NCBI RefSeq assembly: GCF_008831285.2 | Contig: NC_045139.1 | Span: 11,132,704-11,196,703, forward strand | DNA from: Nymphaea colorata | Lineage: Eukaryota; Streptophyta; Magnoliopsida; Nymphaeales; Nymphaeaceae | DNA: 64,000 nt | Direction: 5' to 3' | Shown here: in pieces, positions 48,161 through 59,211 of the stretch | How the letters are laid out: every line of letters begins with the position of its first letter | Numbering within the stretch: the first letter of the stretch is position 1 | Position numbers and translations under genes: made by a program | The notes under the pieces: generated by a model | Databases searched by the model: none | Told to the model about the DNA's origin: nothing | Seen by the model: the letters and a program-made list of their open reading frames with translations, nothing else

Positions 48161-48864
48161 CATCTCGAGCACATAATCAAACTGCACAACTCATGCCCAC
48201 TTTTGATATAGATTGAATCTTGACCCAAGAGTCTGAAAACAGCATCTTTTGTGGGTCCACTGCCCTAATTAGATTGGATGGGTCCGGATATTGAGCATTG
48301 ATCTAATCTTGGTTGGAGGCATTTAATACTTGGGTCTACCTGAAAGAGAAAGAGCCACTTGCAAGCACCAAACAGGCAAATTTGATTAGACTTGAAGGGC
48401 CTTTGATCCATACCCATGAAAATTCTTCCCTGATACGCACTAATCCTAATCTAAATTGAACTGTACTTCTAAAATGGGTTTATATTAATGGTCGCTTGAG
48501 ATCTATGTTCGGATCTAGACTGGTTCCAAATAAGCCTGAATCCGTCAATCCACCTTCCTCTCAGGCTCTCAGCTGATATGTATGAATAAAATAATAATGA
48601 TTTTTAAAACTAGCGATTCAATTCAGGGTGACAGCAGTACGACTATATATATATAACAATGACTACACCTTTACAAAGCCACCAAGTCTTCTAACCAGAA
48701 CCGTTTGATCTAATGTGAAGAACAGTTAAAAGAAAAATATAAAAAAAAATGTGATGGATGTTCTCGTAATCTAATAATAGTTCACACTTTTTTCTTTTTA
48801 TTTTTCTTTCAACTATCCATATGTAGACCCTGATTAGTAGCTAAGTGTTTCATCATTCACTCAT

Positions 48865-48867
<3 letters not shown>

Positions 48868-48931
<64 letters not shown>
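48868..48931. repeat. (TA)n microsatellite, ~64 bp
   Basis: Uninterrupted TA dinucleotides. Confidence 0.95.
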
Positions 48932-48934
<3 letters not shown>

Positions 48935-50129
48935 GATGTGGTTGTGCTCATATAGTTCTAATCCAACAATCATATGAGGAGTGAGATGATGGTAGGCTGG
49001 ATTTGGTTAAGTTTGATCTAGGATGGGCTGGATCCGGACCCATCTTACGACCTGACGGCTCTAGCAAGTTGATACCCTGACAAGGACACTCTTTTAATGT
49101 GAAAAGGATGACCATATCACTTTTCATTTCTTGTTTTTGACGTTCAATTTTTTTTGGCAAGGCACGTATTGGCGATCAAAATCATCGGAAATTTTCTTAT
49201 TTTAAATAAACGTAACAAAAAAAAATATTGAGGCCTTTGGATAACAATTAAAAATAAGATTTTAAAGGCAAAACTCGGTTTTGGGTTTGCCTCCAAAGCA
49301 TCATTTAAGAAGTGTGTACCCAATTTTGATAAAACTCTGTTTTACAAAAACCTATTTTTGATAAAACTCGGTTTTAATATCAGGACATGAAGAACTTGAC
49401 TGCCGTCGGGTTTTGAACTCTACTTGATTTTGCTTTCTTTTTTAGAAATTAACTCGTCATCCAAACAATTCAATTAGATTATAAAAATAAGGTTTTCAGA
49501 AAACTTGGCTAATTGGGTCAGTACCCAATTGAATGATGCAGGCTAGAAATTTATTTTTATTTTGTTTTAAACAATTATTCCTTACTTTTAAATGAAAAAT
49601 GAAAATAGCATGACACCAAAATGTGGTACCCGCCAGCTGATAATGGCAGTACCAGACGACATTGTAGATAAAATAAAAGGCTTTGTGACTAAGTCAAAGA
49701 AAAAAAAAAAAAACAATTATGAAGGCTACCAAACCACAAGAAACGATTGCAACATTTGCATTCATTCAGTTGGTTTGCTATGTCTCCTCAAATTTTATTT
49801 TGACAAATTTTCAGTATATAATATGATAAGTTCTAAGGGTCTAATCTATTTTTCTTATAGTTTGGAATCATCAAATTTGGAGGTTTCTCAATCAATTAAG
49901 AATGTTTGAAGTTCAGTCAATTCACAAATTTATTTGTTACTTGTTCTCTTGCATGATTTTAGGTTTTTTTTTTTTTAATTACAAATGTTAAGCAATTTCC
50001 CTAAAGTGTCTGTATAAAAATAAATATTTTTGTGGGTCTCTTTAGGCAATTGTCAATATGTTAGACCCTGGTGGTTTATTTCACTGATCTACCTCACATT
50101 TTCTTTATTTATATCAAATTTTGCTTAAA

Positions 50130-50245
50130 AAAATTGAAAAAAATTTACGTATAAATTTTAGAAAAATTCACATGTCCTATATAAAAATTTTGAAAAATGA
50201 TATTTCGACGCACCTCATGAAAAATTTCTGGCTCTGCCCCTGGTA
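50130..50245. repeat. AT-rich dispersed repeat ending GGCTCTGCCCCTG, copy 1
   Basis: The order of words TATAAATTTTAGAAAAATTCAC, TATATAAAAATTTTGAAAA, GATATTTCG and GGCTCTGCCCCTG is shared with copies at about 50390-50505, 53575-53712 and 55475-55608. Inverse relatives begin GGGGCGAAGCTAGGATTTTT near 54082 and GGGGTGGAGCC near 54954. Confidence 0.55.
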
Positions 50246-51019
50246 ACAATTAAATTTTGTGGCATAGACAAAAGATAGTTTCACAAGAGATTTGAAGACA
50301 TTTCTTTTATGTCCGACTAATTGCAGAATAGCAACATCCTAGGGGCAGAGGCACGGGGCGGGTAACGACGCATCGCCCCCCCTCCCCTTACCTAGAGTTT
50401 AAAAAAAATACTTATAAATTTTAAAAAATTTAGTTTAACCAATATAAAAAATTTTGAAAATTATATTTCGGTTCCTACAAGAAATTGCTACCTCTGCTCC
50501 TAAGACAAACTTAATATGATAAATCAAAGACCAGTTTTTCCCAAGAAGTGTTTAGGTAGCAAAAATCTATTGTTACTATACCTATTCCTTACAGTCACGA
50601 ATTACTGACCCATAGACTCTTGGGTTACTTTGAAGGAAAGGTGAAAAGAATCCACAAGTAACGATATATCCGTCAACTAGAATGTTGCATATCTACTGTT
50701 TACAATCAAAAGGAGTACAGTTCATAAAAATCGAACTGATGACCAGACTTCAGCACGACTCAAAAACAATTCAACAACAAAGTTAAGGCAGATCATTGAA
50801 ACTTAGAACCTTCCATATTTGGTGAAGTAAGAATGTAATCCTATATGGGTGAAATAAGAAAGTGAAATAAGATGTTACTTAAATTACCTTAATCAAGTTC
50901 AAGTAATAAATCAAGGCACAAAAGTATCATATCAATCATGGGGCCACTATGTTTTAATTTGAGCAACTGGTAGAGAACATATTATGGGTTATCACAGTAA
51001 CACCCAAAAAATTTAATCT

Positions 51020-51450
51020 CATATTAAAGATTGTGAGAGATTTTCAAAGGTTTATAAAATGAGTTATTAAATAAATAATTATCCTGGTTCTTAGTCTTTT
51101 TGGGGTTGAAGCTAAAACTGCTAGGGGGCGGGTTGAGACCCACCAAACCAAAGACACCGAGCGTAGAAGTAGGTTGAGTTGTTACAATAGTATCAAAGAA
51201 GGTTCAACATTTGGACCTAAAGTCTCATACGTGCGTATATGTGTGTGCCTTAAAAAGGTGAATTGTAGTAACCCAAAAATTTAGTATCGTATTGAAGATT
51301 GTGAGAGATTTTCAAAAGCTTATAAAGAGGGTTATTAAATAGATGGCTGTCCTTATTCCTGTCTTTTTTGTGTTGGAGCCGAAACTGCTAAGAAGCAAGT
51401 TGAGATTTGCCGAACCAGGAGCCTGAGCTTAAAAGTGAGTCGGATTGTTA
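51020..51450. repeat. Dispersed ~265-bp repeat, dimer copy B
   Basis: ATTGTGAGAGATTTTCAAA occurs near 51030 and 51298, a spacing of about 268. The shared words GTTATTAAAT, GTCCTTATT/GTCCTGGTT, GTTGAGA and GGTTGTTACAAT follow in each unit. It is more conserved between units than dimer A. Confidence 0.65.
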
Positions 51451-51677
51451 CAATCATTGCCATTAAAATTGGGACATGAGGACCAAGACAACACCCAGAT
51501 CATAACTTTTTTTTTTCGATGAGTGATTATTTCTCCAAACTCCCCATGTCCTCCTATGCAGCTCACCCTCGGGGTTCACAGTGCTTGCGATAAGTGAGTC
51601 AGGTGTGACTGTAGATCTGATCTTAGATCGCCTCGGATTTTATCACATCAAACAAACAACCGAGGTGCAAACAGATA

Positions 51678-51712
51678 TAAATACTTGCCCTATAAATACT
51701 TGCCCTATAAAG
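51678..51712. repeat. 15-bp tandem duplication, ATAAATACTTGCCCT
   Basis: ATAAATACTTGCCCT is repeated exactly head to tail and followed by ATAAAGAG. The surroundings (51.5-51.9 kb) look like a promoter or LTR fragment but I could not find a partner LTR. Confidence 0.7.
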
Positions 51713-52079
51713 AGACCTTCAATTTCAGAGTTGAGCGGACATCTTAAGAAGGGACTAAATGTCTCGCGACCTTTTTCACCACTCAAACACTCTCGGTCAA
51801 CATTATAAGAAAGTCAATGTAGACATCTGTGGGGTGGATACTTGGTCCAAGATCTTTATCCCCAACAGCTGTCACTGCTCCTGCTCCCCACCTGCATTGA
51901 TATACAAATTAAATTAATTAATAAGTTAAAATTTAAACTTTCAAGTCAATGAAAAAAAAGGGTCCTGGTTCACATTTTTTGGACCCCCTATCCCTTTCCT
52001 CTTCACATGAAATTAGAACCTCTCATTTATTAATTGTGCTTCTCACACCCCCTTTTTCAAAAATGTTCACCTGCCTAAG

Positions 52080-52085
<6 letters not shown>

Positions 52086-52113
<28 letters not shown>
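52086..52113. repeat. (TA)n microsatellite
   Basis: About 28 bases of TA. Confidence 0.9.
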
Positions 52114-52117
<4 letters not shown>

Positions 52118-52711
52118 TTCATTGGCACTTGTCGGTGTATAATGGGAAAACGATTAAGTTTGAGTCTTAAGGAGGGTTTAAGTTCATAATCACAATCCGC
52201 ACTGGGGAATCTTAAGTTTAAGGTAACGGCACAATTAAATTAACTGGATCCCTCAAAAGGCTATTTTTCAAAAACACACACACACACGTGTGTGCATGCC
52301 AGCGAATATTCAAGTCCACCAATAATCCATGATCCGTGTATAATGAACGAATGCTTGATGTTTTTATTTATTTGTTAATTTTATTTCAAAGTCTGCCAAC
52401 GCGATATAGATGTGTTTGGTTAAATCTCTTGCATTTTGGAAATCTTAAAGGTCAGGGGTTATTTGATAGGCTCGGATTTGAGATCTAAGGTGATTTGAGA
52501 TCATTGAGAATTGCAGATCCGTGGACTAAATAAAGTTTAGACTCACTCCCATCCGACTTCAAATATGAGATTTTGGCCATAAACTAAGTATCTCAAATCT
52601 TCTTTTTCACCAACATATCTGTTTTGGATTGGATATATGACTGAACTATTCCGAAAAAATTGAATATGAAAAAAAAAATGACGTTTAATTAAGAAATCTG
52701 ACTGAATTCAG

Positions 52712-52712
<1 letters not shown>

Positions 52713-52745
<33 letters not shown>
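52713..52745. repeat. (TA)n microsatellite
   Basis: About 33 bases of TA. Confidence 0.9.
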
Positions 52746-52748
<3 letters not shown>

Positions 52749-53574
52749 GTACAAATTTAGATCAGATGTATTTTCAAACAAATATCCTATATCTAATGCT
52801 CTTACATTTTGAAAATCGGCAAAATTCAATTCAAAGTTTGGATTTGGAATCAGATATGAATGTAAAAATTGGGTTTCAAATTCCGATTCAAATATGACTT
52901 TTTGGATTTTTGTGAATATTAGAAAAAGCAGATATGCTTAAGGGTATATTCAATTCAAACCCGATCCGTTGACATCCATACTTAGATCAACCTTACACAT
53001 TTCAAGGGTGTATTTGTTTCACCATGGATTTAAGATATGCTATAATATTAAATCACCACAATCTTGAATCCCTAGATTTAGGGTTACATACTCCCATTAT
53101 TACATATAATATGAATTTAAGATCTAAGCTACTAAGCTTTTCAATATATATAAAATTAGGATCTTACCGTGCACGCCTTTTTAATGCATTCTCGAATTGA
53201 GATTAAAGGCATCGAACACTACCTAATGGATTTCCAAGACAACTTGACATTCACGAGATTTGAAAATTTAAATATCAGGAGATCATCATGTTCTTCACCA
53301 ATCCACTTGACTACTTGGTGACATTATCCCACTACGCATCATTTTCTTTACTGGTAGAAACAATCCCATTCTAAAATTAAAAGTCATTTACAAAATCTAG
53401 ATCTAACCAAGTAAACTAAAAAAACTTAGAATCTGAAAAGCAGAAATATTTTGGTCTTACGCTAGCTGTTAAGCATCCCATTTAGTATTAGAATATCACC
53501 GACGCTTGAGACTATACTTGGCGACAAAGAGGGCCCCATACTAATGCATCTCATTCCAAAATTTCATTCTTTTT

Positions 53575-53712
53575 TTTTTAATTTATATGTAAATTTTAAA
53601 AACTTTCACTTGTTCTACATAAAAATTCTAAAAAGTGATATTTATGCGCTAGTCAAAATTTAGAAACTTTAATTCGGCTCTCCTCATGAAAATTTTTTGA
53701 TTCTGCCCCTGC
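53575..53712. repeat. AT-rich dispersed repeat ending TTCTGCCCCTG, copy 3
   Basis: It follows the same word order as the 50130-50245 copy, with CACTTGTTCTACATAAAAATT and AGTGATATTT in the middle. It carries an extra segment (CTAGTCAAAATTTAGAAAC) also present at about 55545-55570, which marks these two copies as a subgroup. Confidence 0.5.
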
Positions 53713-55639
53713 CACCAGCTGTCCTGAAACAAGCAAGAAGGCGACCAATTCCGGAGCTAGAAGATGAAAACCAGCAAGAAAAGCTCCATTATTACATTCA
53801 AAAACTCTTGATGACCTTGTGATCCGTTTCACACATTGGTGGCATTTTATTAACTTGGTAGCATTTACAAGTTTGGTACAACGGCAGAGAGAGAAATTTC
53901 TAGCTAAAGGATACTAATGGTTTTTAAATTTTAAAGATTACATGACACTTATTTATGAATAAGTAAAAGTTAAGAGGTGTAGTTAACTATTTATATATAA
54001 TCACGACAATTTGTGTGACCTGGTGTGGGCAACTGCTCGCATAAGCCCACATGATGCCTCCGACTATTGGTTTGGGATGTAGGGGCGAAGCTAGGATTTT
54101 TTTCAGGGGCAGGCCAACAACTAAAATTTTTCAAATGTAAATTTTTCTTTTTACTTAGTTAGGGTGGGGCCACGGCTTAGGCATAACTTATTATACCTAC
54201 AATCATACCCAAGGGGAGGGAGGCAAGTAGCGAATCAAAAAATTTTGGCTGAGTGACACTAATATGTAAATATATTACATTGTGTGGGCCTGTGTGGGCG
54301 ACTGCCGACAAGAGCCACACCTGGCTATCCTTCTCTCTCTCTCTTCTTTTGTTTTGAAGGATAGTGAGAGGAGAAGGTACGGGGGGCGAATTGGAGCCCA
54401 ACTAAATTATAGCAACTTGCAGAAGAGGCTGGATTCTTGGTGTCAACAATTCGACTTTCCTCGGCTTCCACAAGAGCTCTTGTTGGCCGCATTCAAATAC
54501 AGCAGTCTTTGTTTGGTAGCCTCATGTCCCAGTAATTTACACTTGATAGCTGTCACCGTCTCTCATAATTTACAAGTTAAATGTGCAAATGCATCAGATC
54601 TGGGGTATAAGTTTTGTGTTTTCAGATTGAAATCCTTAATCCAAATTTGAGGCTTTGTGCATTTTCAGGCGAGCGGCGAAAATTCGTTATCCAGCTCGGC
54701 TGAAGACTGAAGCCTTTACCCAACCCGTCATTCTCATAAGGGCCATTTGGCCTGTTGTTACTGTCTCATGCATCTGTACTGAAAATGGAAGCAGAGTTGT
54801 GGAATACTAGAATGTTCTACCAATGTGTTTTATGAATCTGACTTAATTTTTTGGAATAGGTTCATGAGATGAGACGGTAACAAATATATTGCCAAACGAG
54901 TCCGTGGAACACATGGCTTGCTTTTAATGTTTGGGATGTCATCCTGCCATGTAGGGGTGGAGCCTTAAATTTTTTATTAGGTGGACAGAATTAAATTTTT
55001 AAATTTTGATTAGGATTGAAATATTATTTTTCAAAATTTTTATATAAAACAAATAAAATATTTTAAAATTTACAAAGTAGCAAAGAAGCATGGATGGAGT
55101 GCACGATCCAAGGGGAAATTAACTGCATGATGAATTATTTTAATTATCAATTCGTTAATTTAATATATCCGCAGCTCTTTGTTTTTTTTTTCTTTTTTTA
55201 CTCCTATGGACCACCATATTAAATTTGTACGGTGTTATAGGTATAAAGCATTGCATACAAGCATATGCTTCTTCTTCTCATGAAAGGTTTCTGTCCCTTT
55301 CATGAAAAATCATGTTTCTCTAGTTAAATGAGTTTGAATTTTTTTTTTGAAAATTTAGATTTAGAAAACTTGACTTTTCAAAGTATAAGGAAAACCTTAA
55401 GTTTTTTATAATTACATAGGTATGTGGGTTTCAAATATTTTAACATGGGCCCTGGTCCCACCTCAATTTTTTTTTAAATAAATTATATGTATTTTTGAAA
55501 AATTCACTTGTTTTATATAAAAGTTTGAAAATGATATTTCGGCTCTACTCAACGTTTAGAAATTTTAATTCAACACTCTTTATTAAAAAATTTTAGTTCC
55601 ATCCCTAAACAAGACATGGTACTAATTGGAGGTGCACTA

Positions 55640-57350
55640 TCCCTAAGCCTGAGCATCCAGCCGGCTCATCCAGGCGAGGCCAGACTGATGACAAGTAGGG
55701 CCCGGGCCAGTCCGACATCTAAAAACTGGGCCTGGGCCTGGCCCGACTTGGAAAATTCGAGTTCGAGCCTAGCACGGGCTTGGCTCGATTAAATTTAAAA
55801 ATCTATTTTTAATATAAAATAATATATAAATAAAATTAAAATTAAAAAATAAATTATCGGATTTATTGGGCCCAAAATTGCAATCTCAAAAATTAAGCCC
55901 GATCAAGTTTTTAACCAAACTATTTTCTAAGAAAAGGTTGGGTGAGCAAGAAGCTAATCTGACCGCCCAAGTGAAACGCCGAAGCTTCCCTTCTTCTCCT
56001 CATTCTGGCAGGATCCAAGGTTTTTATAGCTTAATTAGATAAGAATAAAATGCATAGAAAATAAAAAAAGGATACTATTATGTTGACAAATAGTAGATTT
56101 CACCATTATGTTGAAAAAAAAAGGATTGGCTCCACAATTATTGGAGTCAACTCAAGCTCGGCTCAAATTTGCTCAAAAAAACTCGATTCAAGGTTGGCTC
56201 GTTTAACGAGTTGAGCTTGAGTTTAAATTTATGGTTGAAATGTTAAATGGGTCAAGTTAGATTTGCAAGAATTAGATTTGTTTAAACTCGGCTTGGCTCG
56301 ACTATATAAAGGTGCCATGAACGAGAGTTTGTTTGCTAGGAAGTTTTTTTTTTATGAGATATTTGGATGCAAATTATATGCATTCTTTCATTAAATTTTC
56401 TGTTAAATGGCTGTTCATAGTTCAATTAGTTAAAAGAAACTAATTAAACATGTTAATGAGTTAAAAGAAACGAGATATGTTAAGTTAACAAAAGAAATTG
56501 TTTAACGAGTTATTAAACAAATCGAGCTGGAAACCACATTGTATTGTCGAGTCCAACTATAGCATGATCTATAAAACTCGAGCTAAAGTTTTTTGAATCG
56601 TGTCGAGTTCAAACTTAAAACATAAGCCGTAGTAGCATCAACTTTTAGAATGAGAGATCCTCATTGAAATTCCTGGACACATCTAACTAAGCCTGGCGTC
56701 GTTCTCTGCTACTAGACATGTACCCAGTACCCAGCTCGATCGGGCCCGGGCCTGAGCACAAAAAAACTGGCACAAGCAGGCCCAATAATAATCGGGTTGG
56801 TCCGAGTAGTTTTTTTCTTAAATTTATTATTATATTTTTTATTAATTAATGATATATATTTTATTATTAAAATATATTTTATATTTAAAGTTTTATTTTT
56901 TATTGAAAATTATTTTAATCAGATCCAACCCGAACTCAGGTATCAAGCCTAAGCTCGAACTCTAGTTTCGAACAGGCCCAACTCCTATCGAATCGGTTAA
57001 AAAAAACACCACCCAACGTTTGCTTAACCCTGGTTCATTTTAATAAGAAGGACATTCTTTTCGTTTTTGGGGCCGCTGTGTACTACCTCCTTGTATTTTA
57101 AGTTCACGATTTTTGTACGATCCTTGGCAGCAGCTGCTCCTCATATAAATAAATAAATAAAGTATATATTTACTCAATCTTGCAATCTTTTTATTAATAA
57201 CAAGGTGTATTTGAAAAAATCGAACTATTGAATCTTTGTTTGAATGAGTCAAAATTCCTTCTTCTCTCTAAAACACAAAAATTCTGCCTACCTGACTCAC
57301 GCCGGCCCTAAAATTAAATATTGGGCCAGCCCAATAAATTATCGGACAAA
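55640..57350. repeat. Cluster of hAT-like debris with GGGCCCGGGCC motifs
   Basis: TAAGCCTGAGCATCCAGCCG near 55653 resembles the inverted right end of the hAT element at 31222-32413 (TAGGCCTGGGCGTCGGGCCG). Related GGGCCCGGGCC words lie at about 55700-55750 and 56738-56760, and GGGCCAGCCC-type words at about 57320. No clean target duplications were found, so these are best read as degenerate fragments. Confidence 0.4.
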
Positions 57351-58884
57351 ATTAAGTCTTAAATAACTTATTTTTAATATATATAATTATAATATTTGTT
57401 TACAATGAATTATATTTATACATTAAATTATATATATATATATATATATTTGTTCTAATCACGCCGCATCCCACCCGAATTGCAGTGTGTTGAGCATTAT
57501 TAAAAAATAGTACAACGTGCTATTTCACCTTTACTACCCAATCTCTTGGAACCAGAAAGCTCTACTTGCTCATCGGTGGCGTGGAAAACAGAAAAACTGA
57601 AAGGGTTTCAATTTATAAATTGAAATTTGAGAAAAAATTACCATGTAATTATGTCTTAGCACTTTTTGTATTATACTTTGCTAAGGTAATTTTCAATATG
57701 CTTGAATAATCTGAATTTGAATCAAAAGTTCTCAAGATAATGAATGTGGTTTGGTATTTGTCTTCTTTCTTCACATAATTAGGTACATGTGATTGCAATA
57801 ATTCAAATGCGCCTCTACGTATGATTATAAGTTAATTTTGTTAAATGGTTTATAATTGTAAAAGTAAATATTTACATCTAGTTTGTATCGTTATGAAAAC
57901 GTGATTACGTTACTTCAAATGTGTTCCTATACATATGATTACAAGTAATTCGTTTCATTGAATGATTATAGTTCCGTTCGCGTCTTGAAGCAAACATGAA
58001 GGGGAGCTGCGTTTGTTCCTTCCGTTCCTTGGACGCCATGAACAAGACGTTCTGCTAGTAAGAAATATATTTTAAAGCCTGTTTGAATCAAGTCGGAAAC
58101 GTGCCAAAAATCTGACTTTCATGTCACAATAATTTTTTCTTAAACTAATTTTGATGTTACAATCCTTGTCGCTAATGTTATAAAAATATGAAATGAAACC
58201 AAGCAGCTAAGTTGCTGATTCAGTTGAACTAATTGTAAATCGTCAAAAAATATTATAATATATATATATGTATACATATATAATTAAAAATTTTAAAAAT
58301 ACAAAATAATTACAAACCAAAACTTTAAAAGCATTTTAAATGTAAATAAAAAGTGAAAAGCATAATTCACTCTACCAACAAAAAATCTAATCAATTAGCT
58401 CAAATAGACTAATGAACCGGATTTTTCTTTTTAAAGGACTGCATCAGATCAAAGGAAAATCACAATTGTGTATGAAATACAATCAAGTTCGATTTTGTTT
58501 CATTCGATCACTAACTTCGTATGTAGTCTAAACATAATATACGCAATTTTAAGGAAGGAAGATACGTGTGCTGTGTGTTTTTTCTTATCAGGTTTCGACT
58601 CGAGAAGCAGAGAAAATTAGAGGGTTTAAAACATGAGCTGTTAACTTCCTGTTCACTGAAAAAAAAAAAAGATCGATACGTGTATACATACGGCGGCATC
58701 TACGCCATGATTCGTGTGGTTGTGCTTTAGTTGAGCAGCAGAAAAGTCACGCCTGATGAGGTTCTGAACGTACATTCGTGTTCTTATACGGTTCGAAGCA
58801 TACGAAGGACGGGCGGGGAAGAGATATGGGTTTTGCAGTTGGCAGCACTCCGGGTCAAAGTTAACCGGAGACGCCGCTTAGTGT

Positions 58885-59160
58885 GGGAATTGGGTTTCCT
58901 CTTTTCTTCCTTCTTCTTCTTTCTCAAGTGGGTAGCGATTTGCGAGCTTCCGCTTCGTTTCTGGTGGAGCTTCAGGGTGCTTCGCCGTTCCTCCCTCTCC
59001 CTTGTGCACCCACTTTCCTCCTATCTTCCTCTCTTATTTTTTTCCTGTGCTTGATCCGAGAAGAAAGAGAATTTAAGGACTGTCCTAATTGTTTTACATC
59101 TCTCTCCCTTTTTTCCTTCGTCTTACTGTCCTTCCGTATTTCTTCTTCTGAGGATTGTGT
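58885..59160 (+). promoter_or_regulatory. Pyrimidine-rich 5' leader of the RIN4-like gene
   Basis: TTCCTTCTTCTTCTTTCTC-type runs dominate the sense strand between 60 and 330 bases upstream of the ATG. This is common in plant 5' leaders. No TATA box can be assigned with confidence. Confidence 0.35.
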
Positions 59161-59211
59161 GATTGAAGGGTGTGAGCCAGGATCCTGCTTCTTCTCGTTG
59201 GTGCATCTGCA

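Larger units (their letters stand above)
43930..59211. other. 15-kb repeat-rich spacer between METTL13-like and RIN4-like genes
   Basis: After the METTL13-like 3' UTR I see no supported gene. The stretch holds a Tourist-like element (45299-45632), GAGCTCGAGC-rich transposon debris (46180-46540), two dimers of a 265-bp repeat (47.7 and 51.0 kb), at least four copies of a short AT-rich repeat ending in CTGCCCCTG-like words, GGGCCCGGGCC-bearing hAT-like debris (55.6-57.4 kb) and many (TA)n arrays. Small open frames at 46656-46868 and 51581-51808 show no recognisable domain. The last few hundred bases are the RIN4-like 5' flank. Confidence 0.6.
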
